Assembly: GCA_965213735.1 (NCBI GenBank)
Contig: CBDCAB010000005.1
Location: 1,178,001-1,242,000 of the forward strand
Length of the DNA stretch: 64,000 nt
From: CALDTK01 sp965213735
GTDB taxonomy: Bacteria > Bacteroidota > Bacteroidia > Chitinophagales > Saprospiraceae
Direction of reading: 5' to 3'
How positions within the stretch are numbered: position 1 is the first letter of the stretch; the number at the start of each line of letters is the position of its first letter. Made by a program: the position numbers and the translations under genes. Positions 1 through 8,357 of this stretch are shown here, piece by piece. Under the pieces are notes generated by a model. The model made no database searches and was not told the DNA's origin. It was given only the letters and a program-made list of their open reading frames with translations.

Positions 1-828
1 GAGAGCCTCGTCATTATCCATCGTAATGGAGGCAGCTATGAAACTTTCGAGCGGGCAAGTCTCACGGTTCTCGGACTCGATCCGGAGATGGATGCTGACT
101 TCTTCATGTCAGCTAATGAAGATGAAGTCATTCACCAGTTTCAGGTGAAGTTCGATGCCTTTTATGATCGCAAAGAGCAACAGCTGATTGAAGTGTTGCT
201 GCCGTTTATCAAGAGCGTACGTGAGCAGCAGGGTGATAAGTATCGCAATGTGGCGGTGCCCTACACCGATGGTCGCTCGCGCCTCATGCAGATTGGCGTA
301 CGTATCGAGCCTGCCATTGAGAGTGATGGCGACACCATCATGCGCGACATTGAGCGAGCTGTAACGCTGGCTGTTATTGATGAGAAGTGGAAGGAGCACC
401 TGCGGGCGATGGATGAGTTGAAGACTTCTGTTCAGGCTGCCAGCTTTGAGCAGAAAGACCCCTTGGTGAAGTACAAGATGGAAGCGTATGAGCTGTTCGA
501 GCAGTTTATTTACCTCATCAATCAGGAGGTCACAGGCTTTTTGAGTGCTGGGCGGATAATGGTGCAACAACCTGAGAATGGCAATGCTGGTATTCCGCAA
601 CAGCCCCCTCAACGAGCACGTCAAGCAGCTCCTCGCCGAGAGCCTGAGCTTCAGACTTCTCGTGGAGAGACTCCGGAGGAAAAGCTAGCGCGGCAGGCTG
701 CCGAAGCAGCTGGAGGCAATAAGCCAGAGCCGGTGCAAACGATGAGGCGCGAGCAGCCTAAAGTTGGCCGCAACGAGCCCTGCCCCTGTGGAAGTGGGAA
801 GAAGTTTAAGCATTGTCATGGGCGCTAG
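1..828 (+). CDS. secA: SecA preprotein translocase ATPase, C-terminal part (5' end outside window)
   Basis: The frame is open from base 1 and encodes the last 275 residues of SecA, the ATPase that drives preproteins through SecYEG at the inner membrane. The helical wing/scaffold region is recognisable around residues 115-180 of the fragment (AVIDEKWKEHLRAMDELK, then a stretch ending in a YELFEQF-like helix). A Gln/Pro/Arg-rich linker follows, and the tail is the classical SecA zinc finger, with ligands Cys261, Cys263, Cys272 and His273 of the visible fragment (CPCGSGKKFKHCHG). The internal Met at position 88 is not the start. Family assignment is secure from the tail alone; the motor domains cannot be assessed. 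Confidence 0.97.
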   Translation, partial: ESLVIIHRNGGSYETFERASLTVLGLDPEMDADFFMSANEDEVIHQFQVKFDAFYDRKEQQLIEVLLPFIKSVREQQGDKYRNVAVPYTDGRSRLMQIGVRIEPAIESDGDTIMRDIERAVTLAVIDEKWKEHLRAMDELKTSVQAASFEQKDPLVKYKMEAYELFEQFIYLINQEVTGFLSAGRIMVQQPENGNAGIPQQPPQRARQAAPRREPELQTSRGETPEEKLARQAAEAAGGNKPEPVQTMRREQPKVGRNEPCPCGSGKKFKHCHGR

Positions 829-957
829 CTTGAGTCGGTACTTCCTTCATTAAGCCGTGGCTGCGCGCTTTGGGTCGTTTAGCTTGATGTGTTTTGCTAA
901 ACAGTAATTCCGGATCGAGGTATTGCCTGAGCATATACAAGGCGTAAGGCGTCTGGA

Positions 958-990
958 GCGCCCGTTCGACCGCTTCCGAGCGGTGGGCGC
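958..990. repeat. GC-rich imperfect hairpin downstream of secA
   Basis: GCGCCC (958-963) pairs with GGGCGC (985-990), and the inner ACCGCT pairs with AGCGGT around a TCCG loop. A 5-nt bulge lies on the left arm. There is no T-tract after it, so terminator function is uncertain. Confidence 0.4.
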
Positions 991-1123
991 TTCAATTGAG
1001 ATTCCTCGAGAAGGTAAGCTACTCAGGCTGCTTTAGCGAGCTGCGGCTTGAATGGGCCTCACCCTGTTTTAATCCTCCAATAAAGTCTTGCCGGATATAG
1101 GTTGAGTTAGTTCTTTATGTTCT

Positions 1124-1680
1124 ATTAGCTTGCGCTAATGATCGTCTTGTTCTTTTAGCTTAATGAAAAAATCATTTGATGAGTTAGAAATGTAATTTAT
1201 AGGATTGTTGTGTGGGTGGCGCGCCCCTCTAACTCCCCAAGGGGAGAACCAGCGCCACCCACAAAACAAGCAGCTGGCATAAGTGGAGGTTTAGCTCGTG
1301 ATAGAAGTTATATCAGCCCTTTGCTTACATTATGCCACATAATATTTCTACTAATATTTGTTTCTTCTACTAGCTGCCGCTAATGGTCACTTTGTTCTTT
1401 TTGCTTGATCAAAAAGAACCAGCTCAGCAGCAGGTACCTCCCAAAGGGTCCCTCCTATTGCTTCGTCACAAGGCCGCATCTCAAAATAAGAGGGATCCCT
1501 GAGCCTTAGCGAAAAGGGATGTAATTGCTTTTACTCTTGTCATGCTTAGCTGATTGTAAATTAATTTTTGGTAAAAATTATTAATTATCTAAATATATAT
1601 TTTGCTCGAACAATTTGGTCATTACTAGCTGACGCTAGGGTTTGGTTGTTCTTTTTGCTTGATCAAAAAGAACCAAAAAA
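1124..1680. repeat. three copies of an AGCT-nCGCTA / TTCTTTTTGCTTGAT repeat
   Basis: Copies lie at about 1124-1170 (degenerate), 1370-1420 and 1625-1680. Each begins with a short inverted motif (TAGCTnnCGCTA), then has TTGTTCTTTTTGCTTGATC followed by its near complement AAAAAGAACC, giving a hairpin. This kind of palindromic intergenic repeat is common in Bacteroidota genomes. The copies diverge progressively, so they are not recent. Confidence 0.6.
1211..1263. repeat. short palindromic element bounded by TGTGGGTGGCGC
   Basis: TGTGGGTGGCGC (1211-1222) and its inverse GCGCCACCCACA (1252-1263) bound a 53-bp unit. Inside, CTCCCCAAGGGGAG is itself palindromic. The same ends occur in opposite orientation at 2053-2155. 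Confidence 0.65.
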
Positions 1681-2052
1681 TCAAGGCCGATTGAAACTCG
1701 CAACATTGTGCTGCGGTTAGATTTAATTATAAATTGGATTTTTCTGATAGTTTACTTTCCTGTTTGCTCGAACAGTAAATCGGCCGTCAGGGGTCGCATT
1801 GGCGACGTTGATTTCGCTGCGGCAGAAGTGCTGTGCGCCATCGCATGGTGGAGTCGCACGTTGAGATGGCACTTCTGGATTACACGTTGGGATGGCACGT
1901 GTTGATGCCAGATTTAGATTGCACGTCTGGATTGCACTTCGAGGATGATCTTGATCTTCTACTTGAATGTGCAGGATTTGGATGATAGATTACGGACACA
2001 GGATTAGAAAGAATAGGTTCTTCGCGATCATCAAATGGTGGTATCACTGTTT

Positions 2053-2155
2053 TGTGGGTGGCGCTGGTTCTCCCCTTGGAGCGTGACATGGCAGGGGCCC
2101 CTGAGCTTGCGAAGTGGGAGGATCTATGTCTAAGCAGTGGGGCGCGCCACCCACA
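2053..2155. repeat. second TGTGGGTGGCGC-bounded element, longer and inverted
   Basis: It has the same 12-bp terminal inverted repeat as the unit at 1211-1263. The left 29 bp here match the reverse complement of the right end there, so the two units are in opposite orientation. The centre is about 50 bp longer and unrelated. Confidence 0.65.
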
Positions 2156-2216
2156 AAACTCCAAAGAAGCTAAAAAACCCCTTACCTCCCCTAAACCTAA
2201 GATGTACACATAATGT

Positions 2217-2915
2217 CTATCTACTCGCCAGCGGAGTAGGGTCTGGTCCTTTGGCGTGTTTTGCCGTAAGGCGCAAAGCGATAAACCAAGTCAGGAGCAG
2301 GACACCACCTGCCAGCAGCGTAAGCCACTCGGCATAGGGATTAAACACCATCCAGTCGTAAAGGCCGTGCGCCACCACCGCCCAAAACAGCGCGAGCAAG
2401 ATGTACTGATTGCGCGAGCCACGTACTGACTGTGTGCGGGCGCGACCGAGGAAATAGCCAGCAATCATGGCAAAGGCCGCATGTGCGGGAATGGCAAGAG
2501 TGGCTTTCGCCAAAATGCCCTGCCAGTCGAGGAGTGGCGCGTAAATCACAGTTTCTACCGTCGCAAAGCCCATAGCTGCATACACGCAGTACACAATGCC
2601 ATCGAGCGGTTCGTCGAAAAACGCCTTCTGGTAAGGGTAAATGAGCACCGGTAGCAGTTTCAGTAGCTCCTCCACCAGCGCCACACCCAAAAACATGTAG
2701 AGCGTGTACGGCAGGAATTCGACTGAATTTTGGTAGCCCCAACTGTCGATATGTTGCTCTAGTAAGTAGGCGGGGAAAGCAAATGCAGCCCCCAGCAAAA
2801 ATGTGAGCAGTAAGTGCTGCGGTTTCTCCGGGCGAGCATTATCCCGCAGGTACACGAATAAGCAAATGAGCACAATCGGCACGAGGCCAATCAAGATGTT
2901 GAGCGCTACAGCCAT
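2217..2915 (-). CDS. PrsW-family intramembrane metalloprotease
   Basis: This is a 232-residue polytopic membrane protein of the PrsW/CAAX-protease-like (glutamic-type) family, which cleaves membrane-bound substrates such as anti-sigma factors. Family motifs are visible in order: EExxK (Glu82, Glu83, Lys86), a conserved Glu in ETVIY (121), His in PAHAAFA (145) and His183 in AHGLYDW. Hydrophobic stretches cover most of the chain. It has no obvious partner anti-sigma gene nearby; ppiD-like lies upstream on the same strand, 100 bp away. Two copies of the interspersed GNAA-hairpin motif lie in it: 2503-2515 (read ILAKA) and the variant 2259-2272 (LTAKH) in the C-terminal tail. Substrate is unknown. 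Confidence 0.85.
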   Translation of the reverse strand: MAVALNILIGLVPIVLICLFVYLRDNARPEKPQHLLLTFLLGAAFAFPAYLLEQHIDSWGYQNSVEFLPYTLYMFLGVALVEELLKLLPVLIYPYQKAFFDEPLDGIVYCVYAAMGFATVETVIYAPLLDWQGILAKATLAIPAHAAFAMIAGYFLGRARTQSVRGSRNQYILLALFWAVVAHGLYDWMVFNPYAEWLTLLAGGVLLLTWFIALRLTAKHAKGPDPTPLASR

Positions 2916-2949
2916 GCGGGGAAGGTAGCTTGTAAAATGGGTTTTAGGT

Positions 2950-3018
2950 TCTGGGGGCTGGGTGTTGGGCTACCTAGCCCCCAGCCCCCAGCACCCAGCC
3001 CCTAGCCCCTAGCACCTA
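2950..3018. repeat. G/C-rich GGTGCTGG-type array with inverted arms
   Basis: Degenerate units of GGGTGCTGGG on one strand face CCCAGCACCC units on the other around GGGCTACCTAGCCC, so the array can fold as a hairpin. It begins immediately after the stop codon of the ppiD-like gene (minus strand), a placement that recurs at accC and at the RAYT remnant and would suit a transcription terminator. Confidence 0.6.
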
Positions 3019-5124
3019 ATAAAACCTCTCCCGTGTATCCTCCACATCAGCGCCACGGCGAAGCGCAGCACCAAATCCGCTGCGAATAGTTGCGGCACTT
3101 TGAGAGGATTGCGTGCGGCGAACGTTTGCGATATTAGCCGAGACATCTCCAGGATTGGTCCGTACCAGCGGCTTGATGACATAAATAGCTGACTTGGCAG
3201 CAATGGGCTCCGAAACTTGCTGTTCGCCGAGCGTAAAGGCTTTGGCCATTACCTCTGGCTCGCTGCCAATGCCGGGAATAAACGTGGCGCCAAAGTTGAC
3301 AGCCCGTGCCGTGTCTGGTTCTACGCCAAAACGTGCGGCAATGCTCGGCAGATCGCCACCTGAGCTACCAACCATCGCGGCTTTTTTCATGCGCATCACA
3401 TCCGACTCAATCATGGACTTGGCCGAGAGTGCATCAGGTACACCTGCGTCCATCTCCCCAGTCACAGCCGCAACCACATAGCTACCGTCAAAGAAGCCAT
3501 TCTCGGATTTGTACGGATAGACATTGGCCGACACCGTACCCACATCATTGTTGAAGGCAAATTTTGCAATGTCGCGACTAGCTGTTCCCGATCCCAAAGC
3601 TCCGAGGATGAAGTCGTTTTTGGCAAGCAGATTTCCATCCACAAACTCGAGGTTAGGATCAGCTTCGGCGGCAGCTTTAAGTTCTTCTACTGTTCTATTC
3701 GTTTGCGCAAAGCGAGAAGCAACTTCGTAAAGCTCCTTCTGCGTCTCCGAACTCGGCGTTATCTCCTTGCGGATATTTGCTACGCGGGTGCCTTCATTCT
3801 CGTTGATAAACTGTTTGCCTGTCACCTCCACGATGTGCAGGCCAAACTGTGTGAGCGTGCGGTAGAGTTTGCCCTCTTCGGCAGTGTAGAAGATAAGGTT
3901 GTTAAAGGCAGGCACCATTGCTCCAGGAGCCACAAATCCGAGGTCGCCTCCTTTAACACTCGTCGGTCCAGTCGAAAATTGCTGCGCGAGTTCTTCAAAC
4001 GTGTTGGTACCGCTCTCAATGAGGTTTTCGAGTGAATCGGCTAGTGCTATCGAGCGCTGAAGTTCTTCCTGGGTTTTGCCGGGCAGCAAGATGTGGCGAC
4101 TGCGCACCGAGTCCGGAATTACCTTACGGTTGACGATTTTACTGATGACGTAGCTACTGCCGTCGAGGTATGGCCCGACAATAGTCCCAACTTCTGCACC
4201 ACGCACCGCCTCGGGAAGTTCCTCATCGCTGAGGTATTCGACAGGGTATTCTCCGCGCTGCTGTGCAACGAATACGGAGTCGGCAGGGGCATTGCGCCAC
4301 TTCTCGATCGTTTTGAGTAGTTCTGATCTGTACTGGTTGCTGTCGGCGATGGTGGGGTAGACATCAAAAGCCACGTAGGCTACACTGCGGGCAGGTTCAT
4401 CGCGCTTAAAGCGGTAGCCTTCTTTAGCCATAAAAGCCTCGTAGTCGGCATCGGTAAGGGTTATTTGTGCTTCGGGAACTGCTTCGTACGGAATTTTCAC
4501 ATAAGCTAGGTCGACGCGGGTATTTTGACCTTTGGCAACTTCTTCTGCCATCCAGTCGGGGGTGTAGAGCGACTTCGACACCAGGGCGGCTAGCTTGTCT
4601 TGCAAGCGTTGTTTTTGCACTTCCCGCTTTTGGTACATCCAGAAGTTGCGCTGTGGAGCAGCGACGATGGCGCGGTCGTTGATCGTGCCGTCACGTTCGG
4701 CATCGCGGTAGCTGTTGAGGTTGGTACGGTTGACTTGGCCGGTTTGCGGGTCACGAAAGCGCGCTTCGATGATAGGACTCAGCGTCGTTCCCCACTGCAG
4801 GTCTTCCATTTCTTCTTGCGGTACATCGAGGCCGGTTTCGCGTGCTTCTTGGCGTACGAGTCGATCTTCGACCATGAATTCCCAGAGCTGCTGCCGGTTT
4901 TGGTGCACATCGCCGGCTGAATTGTTGTACAGCGCGGAGTAGGCGCGTTCGAATTCGGGCTGGTTAATTTCTTCACCTGCTACTTCCCCGATCTGCATCT
5001 GTCGGCCAGCGAGGATAGATTGTTTGCCCGAGAACATGTCCATGAAGATGAAGCCGGCCATTGCGAGGCCGATGAGGACGATGAGCAGCCAGCTACGCTG
5101 ACGGATTTCTCCAATGAGTGCCAT
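3016..5124 (-). CDS. PpiD/SurA-like peptidyl-prolyl cis-trans isomerase
   Basis: The product is a 702-residue membrane-anchored periplasmic folding factor. The N-terminus has a short cytoplasmic segment and one transmembrane helix (about residues 10-30), followed by a SurA_N-like region. A parvulin (rotamase) domain spans about 341-436, with SRHILL at its start and the GGDLGF and FGLHIVEV signatures. A second long C-terminal domain (about 440-702) is alpha/beta and resembles the tail of Bacteroidota PpiD homologues. It probably assists folding of secreted and outer-membrane proteins at the Sec exit. The start ATG fits the hydrophobic anchor. Confidence in class is high; whether to call it ppiD proper is a matter of naming. 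Confidence 0.9.
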   Translation of the reverse strand: MALIGEIRQRSWLLIVLIGLAMAGFIFMDMFSGKQSILAGRQMQIGEVAGEEINQPEFERAYSALYNNSAGDVHQNRQQLWEFMVEDRLVRQEARETGLDVPQEEMEDLQWGTTLSPIIEARFRDPQTGQVNRTNLNSYRDAERDGTINDRAIVAAPQRNFWMYQKREVQKQRLQDKLAALVSKSLYTPDWMAEEVAKGQNTRVDLAYVKIPYEAVPEAQITLTDADYEAFMAKEGYRFKRDEPARSVAYVAFDVYPTIADSNQYRSELLKTIEKWRNAPADSVFVAQQRGEYPVEYLSDEELPEAVRGAEVGTIVGPYLDGSSYVISKIVNRKVIPDSVRSRHILLPGKTQEELQRSIALADSLENLIESGTNTFEELAQQFSTGPTSVKGGDLGFVAPGAMVPAFNNLIFYTAEEGKLYRTLTQFGLHIVEVTGKQFINENEGTRVANIRKEITPSSETQKELYEVASRFAQTNRTVEELKAAAEADPNLEFVDGNLLAKNDFILGALGSGTASRDIAKFAFNNDVGTVSANVYPYKSENGFFDGSYVVAAVTGEMDAGVPDALSAKSMIESDVMRMKKAAMVGSSGGDLPSIAARFGVEPDTARAVNFGATFIPGIGSEPEVMAKAFTLGEQQVSEPIAAKSAIYVIKPLVRTNPGDVSANIANVRRTQSSQSAATIRSGFGAALRRGADVEDTRERFY

Positions 5125-5268
5125 AGGAAGTAGAAATAGAATTGTGAGTCGTGTCTACGTGCTTCTGAGCCAAAAGGCTACAAAAGGGCCGCAAATGTAG
5201 CGGTATTCAGTGAAGCGGCGCATCATCAACGAGTTGAGTTGAGTCGATAGGTGCATAATAGGTGTCAG

Positions 5269-5281
5269 GCTTTCGCCAAAA
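5269..5281 (-). repeat. intergenic copy of the TTTTGGCGNAAGC motif
   Basis: GCTTTCGCCAAAA on the plus strand is the only strict copy of the 13-bp motif outside a gene in this window. It sits 145 bp upstream of the ppiD-like start and 2 bp before a G-rich array. The other 16 strict copies are given with their host genes and in the findings. Confidence 0.8.
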
Positions 5282-5282
5282 C

Positions 5283-5338
5283 GGGGGAGTGGGTGTTGGG
5301 TGCTGGGTGCTGGGGGCTAGGTGCTGGGTGCTGGGGGA
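5283..5338 (+). repeat. GGTGCTGG minisatellite
   Basis: Six to seven degenerate 7-8 bp units of GGGTGCTG/GGGTGTTG/GGGGGCTA follow one another. Runs of three or more G every 4-5 bases give quadruplex-forming potential. The same family recurs at 5465-5501, 5692-5732, 44133-44172 and 57583-57790, and in inverted form at 2950-3018. Confidence 0.75.
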
Positions 5339-5508
5339 TTTGGTATCGCAAGGTTCGCAAAGGGAGGACGCAAGGGACGCAAAGGGAGCTGGATGCTGGG
5401 GGATTTGGTATCGCAAGGGTCGCAAAGGGAGGACGCAAGGCAGGATGGCCTGACCACGATGTTGTGGGGGTGCTGGGTGCTGGGTGCTGGGTGCTGGGTG
5501 TATGGCAG

Positions 5509-5578
5509 TACCCGACGGACCTGATCAGCAGAGCTATCCATTATATTGTACAAAGCTCAACATCAGGTCCGTCGGGTA
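5509..5578. repeat. 70-bp palindromic element, copy 1
   Basis: TACCCGACGGACCTGAT (5509-5525) and its exact inverse ATCAGGTCCGTCGGGTA (5562-5578) flank a 36-bp AT-rich centre. It could be a MITE-like unit or a transcribed hairpin. Confidence 0.75.
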
Positions 5579-5739
5579 CCTGTGCCTAACTGCTCCTCAA
5601 GAGGTGCTATGCTGCGCAGCCCCCCAACATATGCTCGCAGCCTTGGGAATCTAAATCTATGCGCGCTAAAGCACGCGTAACCTGGTCTTTGGGTGCTGGG
5701 TGCTGGGTGTTGGGTGCTAGGTGCTGGGTGTATGGCAGC

Positions 5740-5807
5740 ACCCGACGGACCTGATCAGTAGAGCTATCCATTATATTGGACAAAGCTCAAGATCAGGTCC
5801 GTCGGGT
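5740..5807. repeat. 70-bp palindromic element, copy 2
   Basis: This is the same element as at 5509-5578, in the second tandem unit. It has ACCCGACGGACCTGAT on the left and ATCAGGTCCGTCGGGT on the right. The centre differs at three positions from copy 1, while the arms stay complementary except the outermost base. Confidence 0.75.
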
Positions 5808-6280
5808 ACCTGTGTGTAACTGCTCCTCAAGAGGTGCTATGCTGCCCAGCCTCGCAACTTAAGTTCGCAGCCGTGGGAATATAACTCTATGCGCGCTAAA
5901 GCACGCGAAACCTGGTCTTTGGGTGCTGTTAGGGGATGGTATCGCAAGGTTCGCAAAGGGGGGCGCAAGGTTCGCAAGGCAGGATGGCCTGACCACGATG
6001 TTGTGGGCGGGCTGGGGCAAAGGGGCAAGAGTCTGAGATTGCTTTGCTTGGCAGGCTTGTGTAGCCTGGTTTTGGCTGCGCGATCGTGGTAGACGTAGAG
6101 GCTGAGAGCGATGGATTAGGTGCAGAGGCCGCAGAGGGTGAATTGAAGCAACGTATGAGCATGGGCTACTAGAGCCCCATGAGCAGCGTCTGGAAGTCAC
6201 GGAGGAGGTTTATAGGAAAAATATTCTACTGCCGTAGACGAAAATCTGGAAGTGTTGAGTATATTGCTGTCACAAAATGA

Positions 6281-6658
6281 ATTAGCAATGCTCTTCGCTC
6301 TTCGCTCTTCACGCTTCTGATATTTATAGGTTTCGGGCTCCAAGCGCAGCCAGATTTGTACTGCCCCGAGCCTCAAGCAGCTTCGCCGGCCAGTATACCT
6401 CACAACTTCAGTTTTGCGGCTCCTCCGTCTAACCCAGACAAATTGTATGTAACAGTGTCTGGAACAGAGGGTGTTGCTTACGACCTTTACCTGACGTCTC
6501 TGGTTTCCGGACAGGAGCAACATGTTGGTGTATATCAATTTGATTCTGCGAATGGCGATAGCACCAATGAGGTAGATATTCTTACTTGGTACGCCGGCCA
6601 CTCTGCCTTGTCCGTCGTACATCCAGCAGGTGTGGAAAGTTTTCAATTCTTTAAATAG
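6281..6658 (+). CDS. small secreted protein of unknown function; start codon unclear
   Basis: The frame encodes about 125 residues. The mature part contains a beta-rich stretch (PDKLYVTVSG, VAYDLYLTSLVSGQ) and ends FQFFK. Upstream of the first TTG (6356) the frame stays open to 6281 and reads SNALRSSLFTLLIFIGFGLQAQPD, which is a convincing signal peptide with an AQ cleavage site. The only initiation codons available for it are an ATT at 6281 or a CTG at 6317, so the start may use a rare codon, or an upstream ATG frame may have shifted (an ATG at 6288 runs in another frame and stops at once). Its stop lies just before the T9SS cargo gene. Function not recognised. Confidence 0.45.
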   Translation: MSNALRSSLFTLLIFIGFGLQAQPDLYCPEPQAASPASIPHNFSFAAPPSNPDKLYVTVSGTEGVAYDLYLTSLVSGQEQHVGVYQFDSANGDSTNEVDILTWYAGHSALSVVHPAGVESFQFFK

Positions 6659-6659
6659 T

Positions 6660-7610
6660 ATGACGATGAACACCTACTCACATCTAGCTAATAACTTCTT
6701 TGCTGTGCTGGTATTTCTATCAGCACCAACTTTGCTAGCCGCACAACTCTCCCCAATATTTGAAACGGCCTTTTACTTCGAAGACAGCCGTGGTAACCGC
6801 GATACTGTCTACTCCGGATTCGACCCGCGGGCTACTGGAGGATATGATCGCAATTTTGATGGGCCCATTATTACCGCACCTTTTGATAGCGTCTTCGAGG
6901 TTAGAGTAGCTGAAATATTTGAGCATACCTTTTTTGAGCAGACTATGACTTTGCGAAAGCGTGTAATTTCGTATGCATATCATCATGATGATAGATATGG
7001 CGATGATTGCTATCGAGAGACACCGGGCGCCTTATTTTTTATTCATGCTCGCTATCCGCCCGTGACGGTAAGTTGGGATGCGGAAGTATTTCGTAAATCT
7101 TTCTGTAGAGTAGCCTCAATATTTGAGCCACATTTCCAAGCATCTTACCCAGGGGGGCCTAATCCATGGTGGCTTACTTTTCCTGATCAGGCTGCTCTGG
7201 TTACTTGCATGTCCGAAGATTCAACAGCAATACTTAACCTACCACCTCGGCCCTGGGGCGAGCCATTATATCCTACAGATATACAGCCTACAGAAGGTGG
7301 CCAATTGGATACTATTCCAATAGTTAGGTATTCCCCATTGTTCGAGCACGACTTTCAATCGCCTTGTCGCGTCGAATTTGTTAATACAGCAACACCTAGC
7401 CAGTCTGCTGCATTTATTGCTTATCCTAATCCTGCTGCGACATATCTAGTAATTAGTTATGAGGCTGTGCCATATGAGCTTTATGATGCTTTCAGTCGAT
7501 TGGTTCTGCGGGGTACTGCTTCTGAAGTAGACGTCACGAGTTTAGCAGCTGGTATGTATACGCTCATGATAAAAAACGAACGCCCGCAGCGCATCGTGGT
7601 GCAACGGTAA
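6660..7610 (+). CDS. secreted protein with C-terminal T9SS sorting domain
   Basis: The 316-residue product starts with a signal peptide (hydrophobic stretch about residues 8-25 ending LLAAQ). The mature region is not recognised; it is rich in aromatic and acidic residues and contains several Cys. The last ~75 residues form a type A T9SS sorting domain: AYPNPA near the domain start, a VDVTSLAAGMY motif and the terminal IVVQR. Such proteins cross the outer membrane through the type IX system and are released or anchored to surface lipopolysaccharide. The ATG at 6660 is preferred because it gives a proper signal peptide; an upstream in-frame ATG at 6630 overlaps the previous gene. Confidence 0.85.
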   Translation: MTMNTYSHLANNFFAVLVFLSAPTLLAAQLSPIFETAFYFEDSRGNRDTVYSGFDPRATGGYDRNFDGPIITAPFDSVFEVRVAEIFEHTFFEQTMTLRKRVISYAYHHDDRYGDDCYRETPGALFFIHARYPPVTVSWDAEVFRKSFCRVASIFEPHFQASYPGGPNPWWLTFPDQAALVTCMSEDSTAILNLPPRPWGEPLYPTDIQPTEGGQLDTIPIVRYSPLFEHDFQSPCRVEFVNTATPSQSAAFIAYPNPAATYLVISYEAVPYELYDAFSRLVLRGTASEVDVTSLAAGMYTLMIKNERPQRIVVQR

Positions 7611-7880
7611 TGGACAATTGCGGAATCTCTAGTACCACCTAGTATCTACAATTAGCCCTCACCTGATCGCAATGTTGTAGTCAGGCTGGGCAAGTGATTG
7701 CCCTTCGACAACTGTCAGTCTAAGCGCGCTAAAGCACGCGCAACCTGATCTTTGGGTGCCTGCGCCTACCATGCCTAATGACTGCCTCACTCCAGCATAG
7801 CGAACTTGCGATACCATCTCCCCACCAGCCCCTCCAATATCTAAACCGGCGCAGCCATAATAACAGCCGCACCCCACCCC

Positions 7881-8105
7881 CAGGACTTACGCATCAAAAT
7901 CTGCCGCCGAATCTCCGTCGGTGTCTGCAAAAAGTTTGAGCCTAATCCGGTAAAAAATTTCGCAGAGTTTGCTAACCTAGCACCTGAACGAGCGCGGGTC
8001 CTACCTTGATTCCGGTGGCACTAGGTAGTTTATCCCATTTTATGCGTACGTCCTGGCGGAGGGGGGACCACGCCAGAACAGGCTTATGTTGATGCGTAAG
8101 TCCTG
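7881..8105. mobile_element. 225-bp non-autonomous (MITE-like) relative of the local IS4 element
   Basis: The ends are perfect 17-bp inverted repeats: CAGGACTTACGCATCAA at 7881 and TTGATGCGTAAGTCCTG ending at 8105. It is flanked by an exact 11-bp direct repeat, CACCCCACCCC (7870-7880 and 8106-8116), which is a target-site duplication. The last ~45 bp (GGCGGAGGGGGGA..., AGAACAGGCTTA, TTGATGCGTAAG) match the right end of the IS at 18191-20068, so that transposase could mobilise it. No coding capacity. Confidence 0.85.
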
Positions 8106-8280
8106 CACCCCACCCCTCCACCTTTGCGACCTTTGCGGCCCATTGCGGTGAGCGAAGCGAACTTGCGTTACCCTCACCCCCAGAACTGCCCCCCGAACAG
8201 CCCCTTGCGTCCTCCCTTGGCGAGCCTAGCGATACCCTCACCCCCAGAACTGCCCCCCGCCCAGCCCCCCGAACAGCAAA

Positions 8281-8357
8281 AACGGCGAAGCCAAAAAACA
8301 GCGCAGCCAAAACAGCGAAGCCAAAAAACAGCGCAGCAAAAACAGCGCAGCAAAAAC
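8281..8357. repeat. A-rich tandem array (AAAACAGCGMAGCC units)
   Basis: About five to six imperfect units of AAAACAGCGCAGCC/AAAACGGCGAAGCC lie immediately downstream of the stop codon of the minus-strand TPR lipoprotein gene. Confidence 0.7.

Larger units (their letters stand above)
829..2216. other. 1.4-kb gap without a recognisable gene
   Basis: No open frame here looks protein-like. The space holds several repeat families listed separately: a GC-rich hairpin, three copies of a TTCTTTTTGCTTGAT palindrome-like repeat, and two elements bounded by a GTGGGTGGCGC inverted repeat. Around 1873-1945 there is also a degenerate short tandem pattern built from 'GGATTGCAC/GGATGGCAC'. The base composition is AT-rich between 1080 and 1760. 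Confidence 0.6.
5480..5935. repeat. two tandem copies of a 230-bp unit
   Basis: The stretch about 5480-5705 is repeated at about 5710-5935 with an exact 230-bp offset and scattered substitutions. Each unit contains the GGGTGCTG array, a 70-bp palindromic element, CTGCTCCTCAAGAGGTGCTA, and a GCGCGCTAAAGCACGCG motif followed by AACCTGGTCTTTGGGTGCTG. A third, partial copy of the last portion lies near 7722-7760. Confidence 0.8.
5125..6280. other. repeat-filled gap without a recognisable gene
   Basis: It contains G-rich GGTGCTG arrays, two tandem 230-bp units with palindromes, and three stretches of the 'TATCGCAAGG(G)TTCGCAAAGG(G)' family (about 5342, 5408, 5938). There are two copies of 'GGCAGGATGGCCTGACCACG' (about 5431 and 5980) and one intergenic copy of the GNAA-hairpin motif (5269-5281). 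All open frames on both strands here consist of repeat sequence and are dismissed. Confidence 0.7.
7611..8357. other. gap holding a small transposable element and repeats
   Basis: No gene is supported. It contains a partial copy of the 5.7-kb repeat unit (about 7719-7760), a 225-bp non-autonomous element with target duplication (7881-8105), 'CTTGCGATACC/CCTTTGCGACC' repeats (about 7805, 8120-8240), two copies of ACCCTCACCCCCAGAACTGC (8171 and 8234), and a short A-rich tandem array at the 3' end. Confidence 0.7.

Noticed and set aside
109..624. 171-residue frame on the minus strand inside secA
   Set aside because: It is the complement of a securely identified gene and has no signature.
5251..5589. 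112-residue frame with WVLGAGCWGLGAG repeats
   Set aside because: It is translation of the GGTGCTGG arrays, not a gene.
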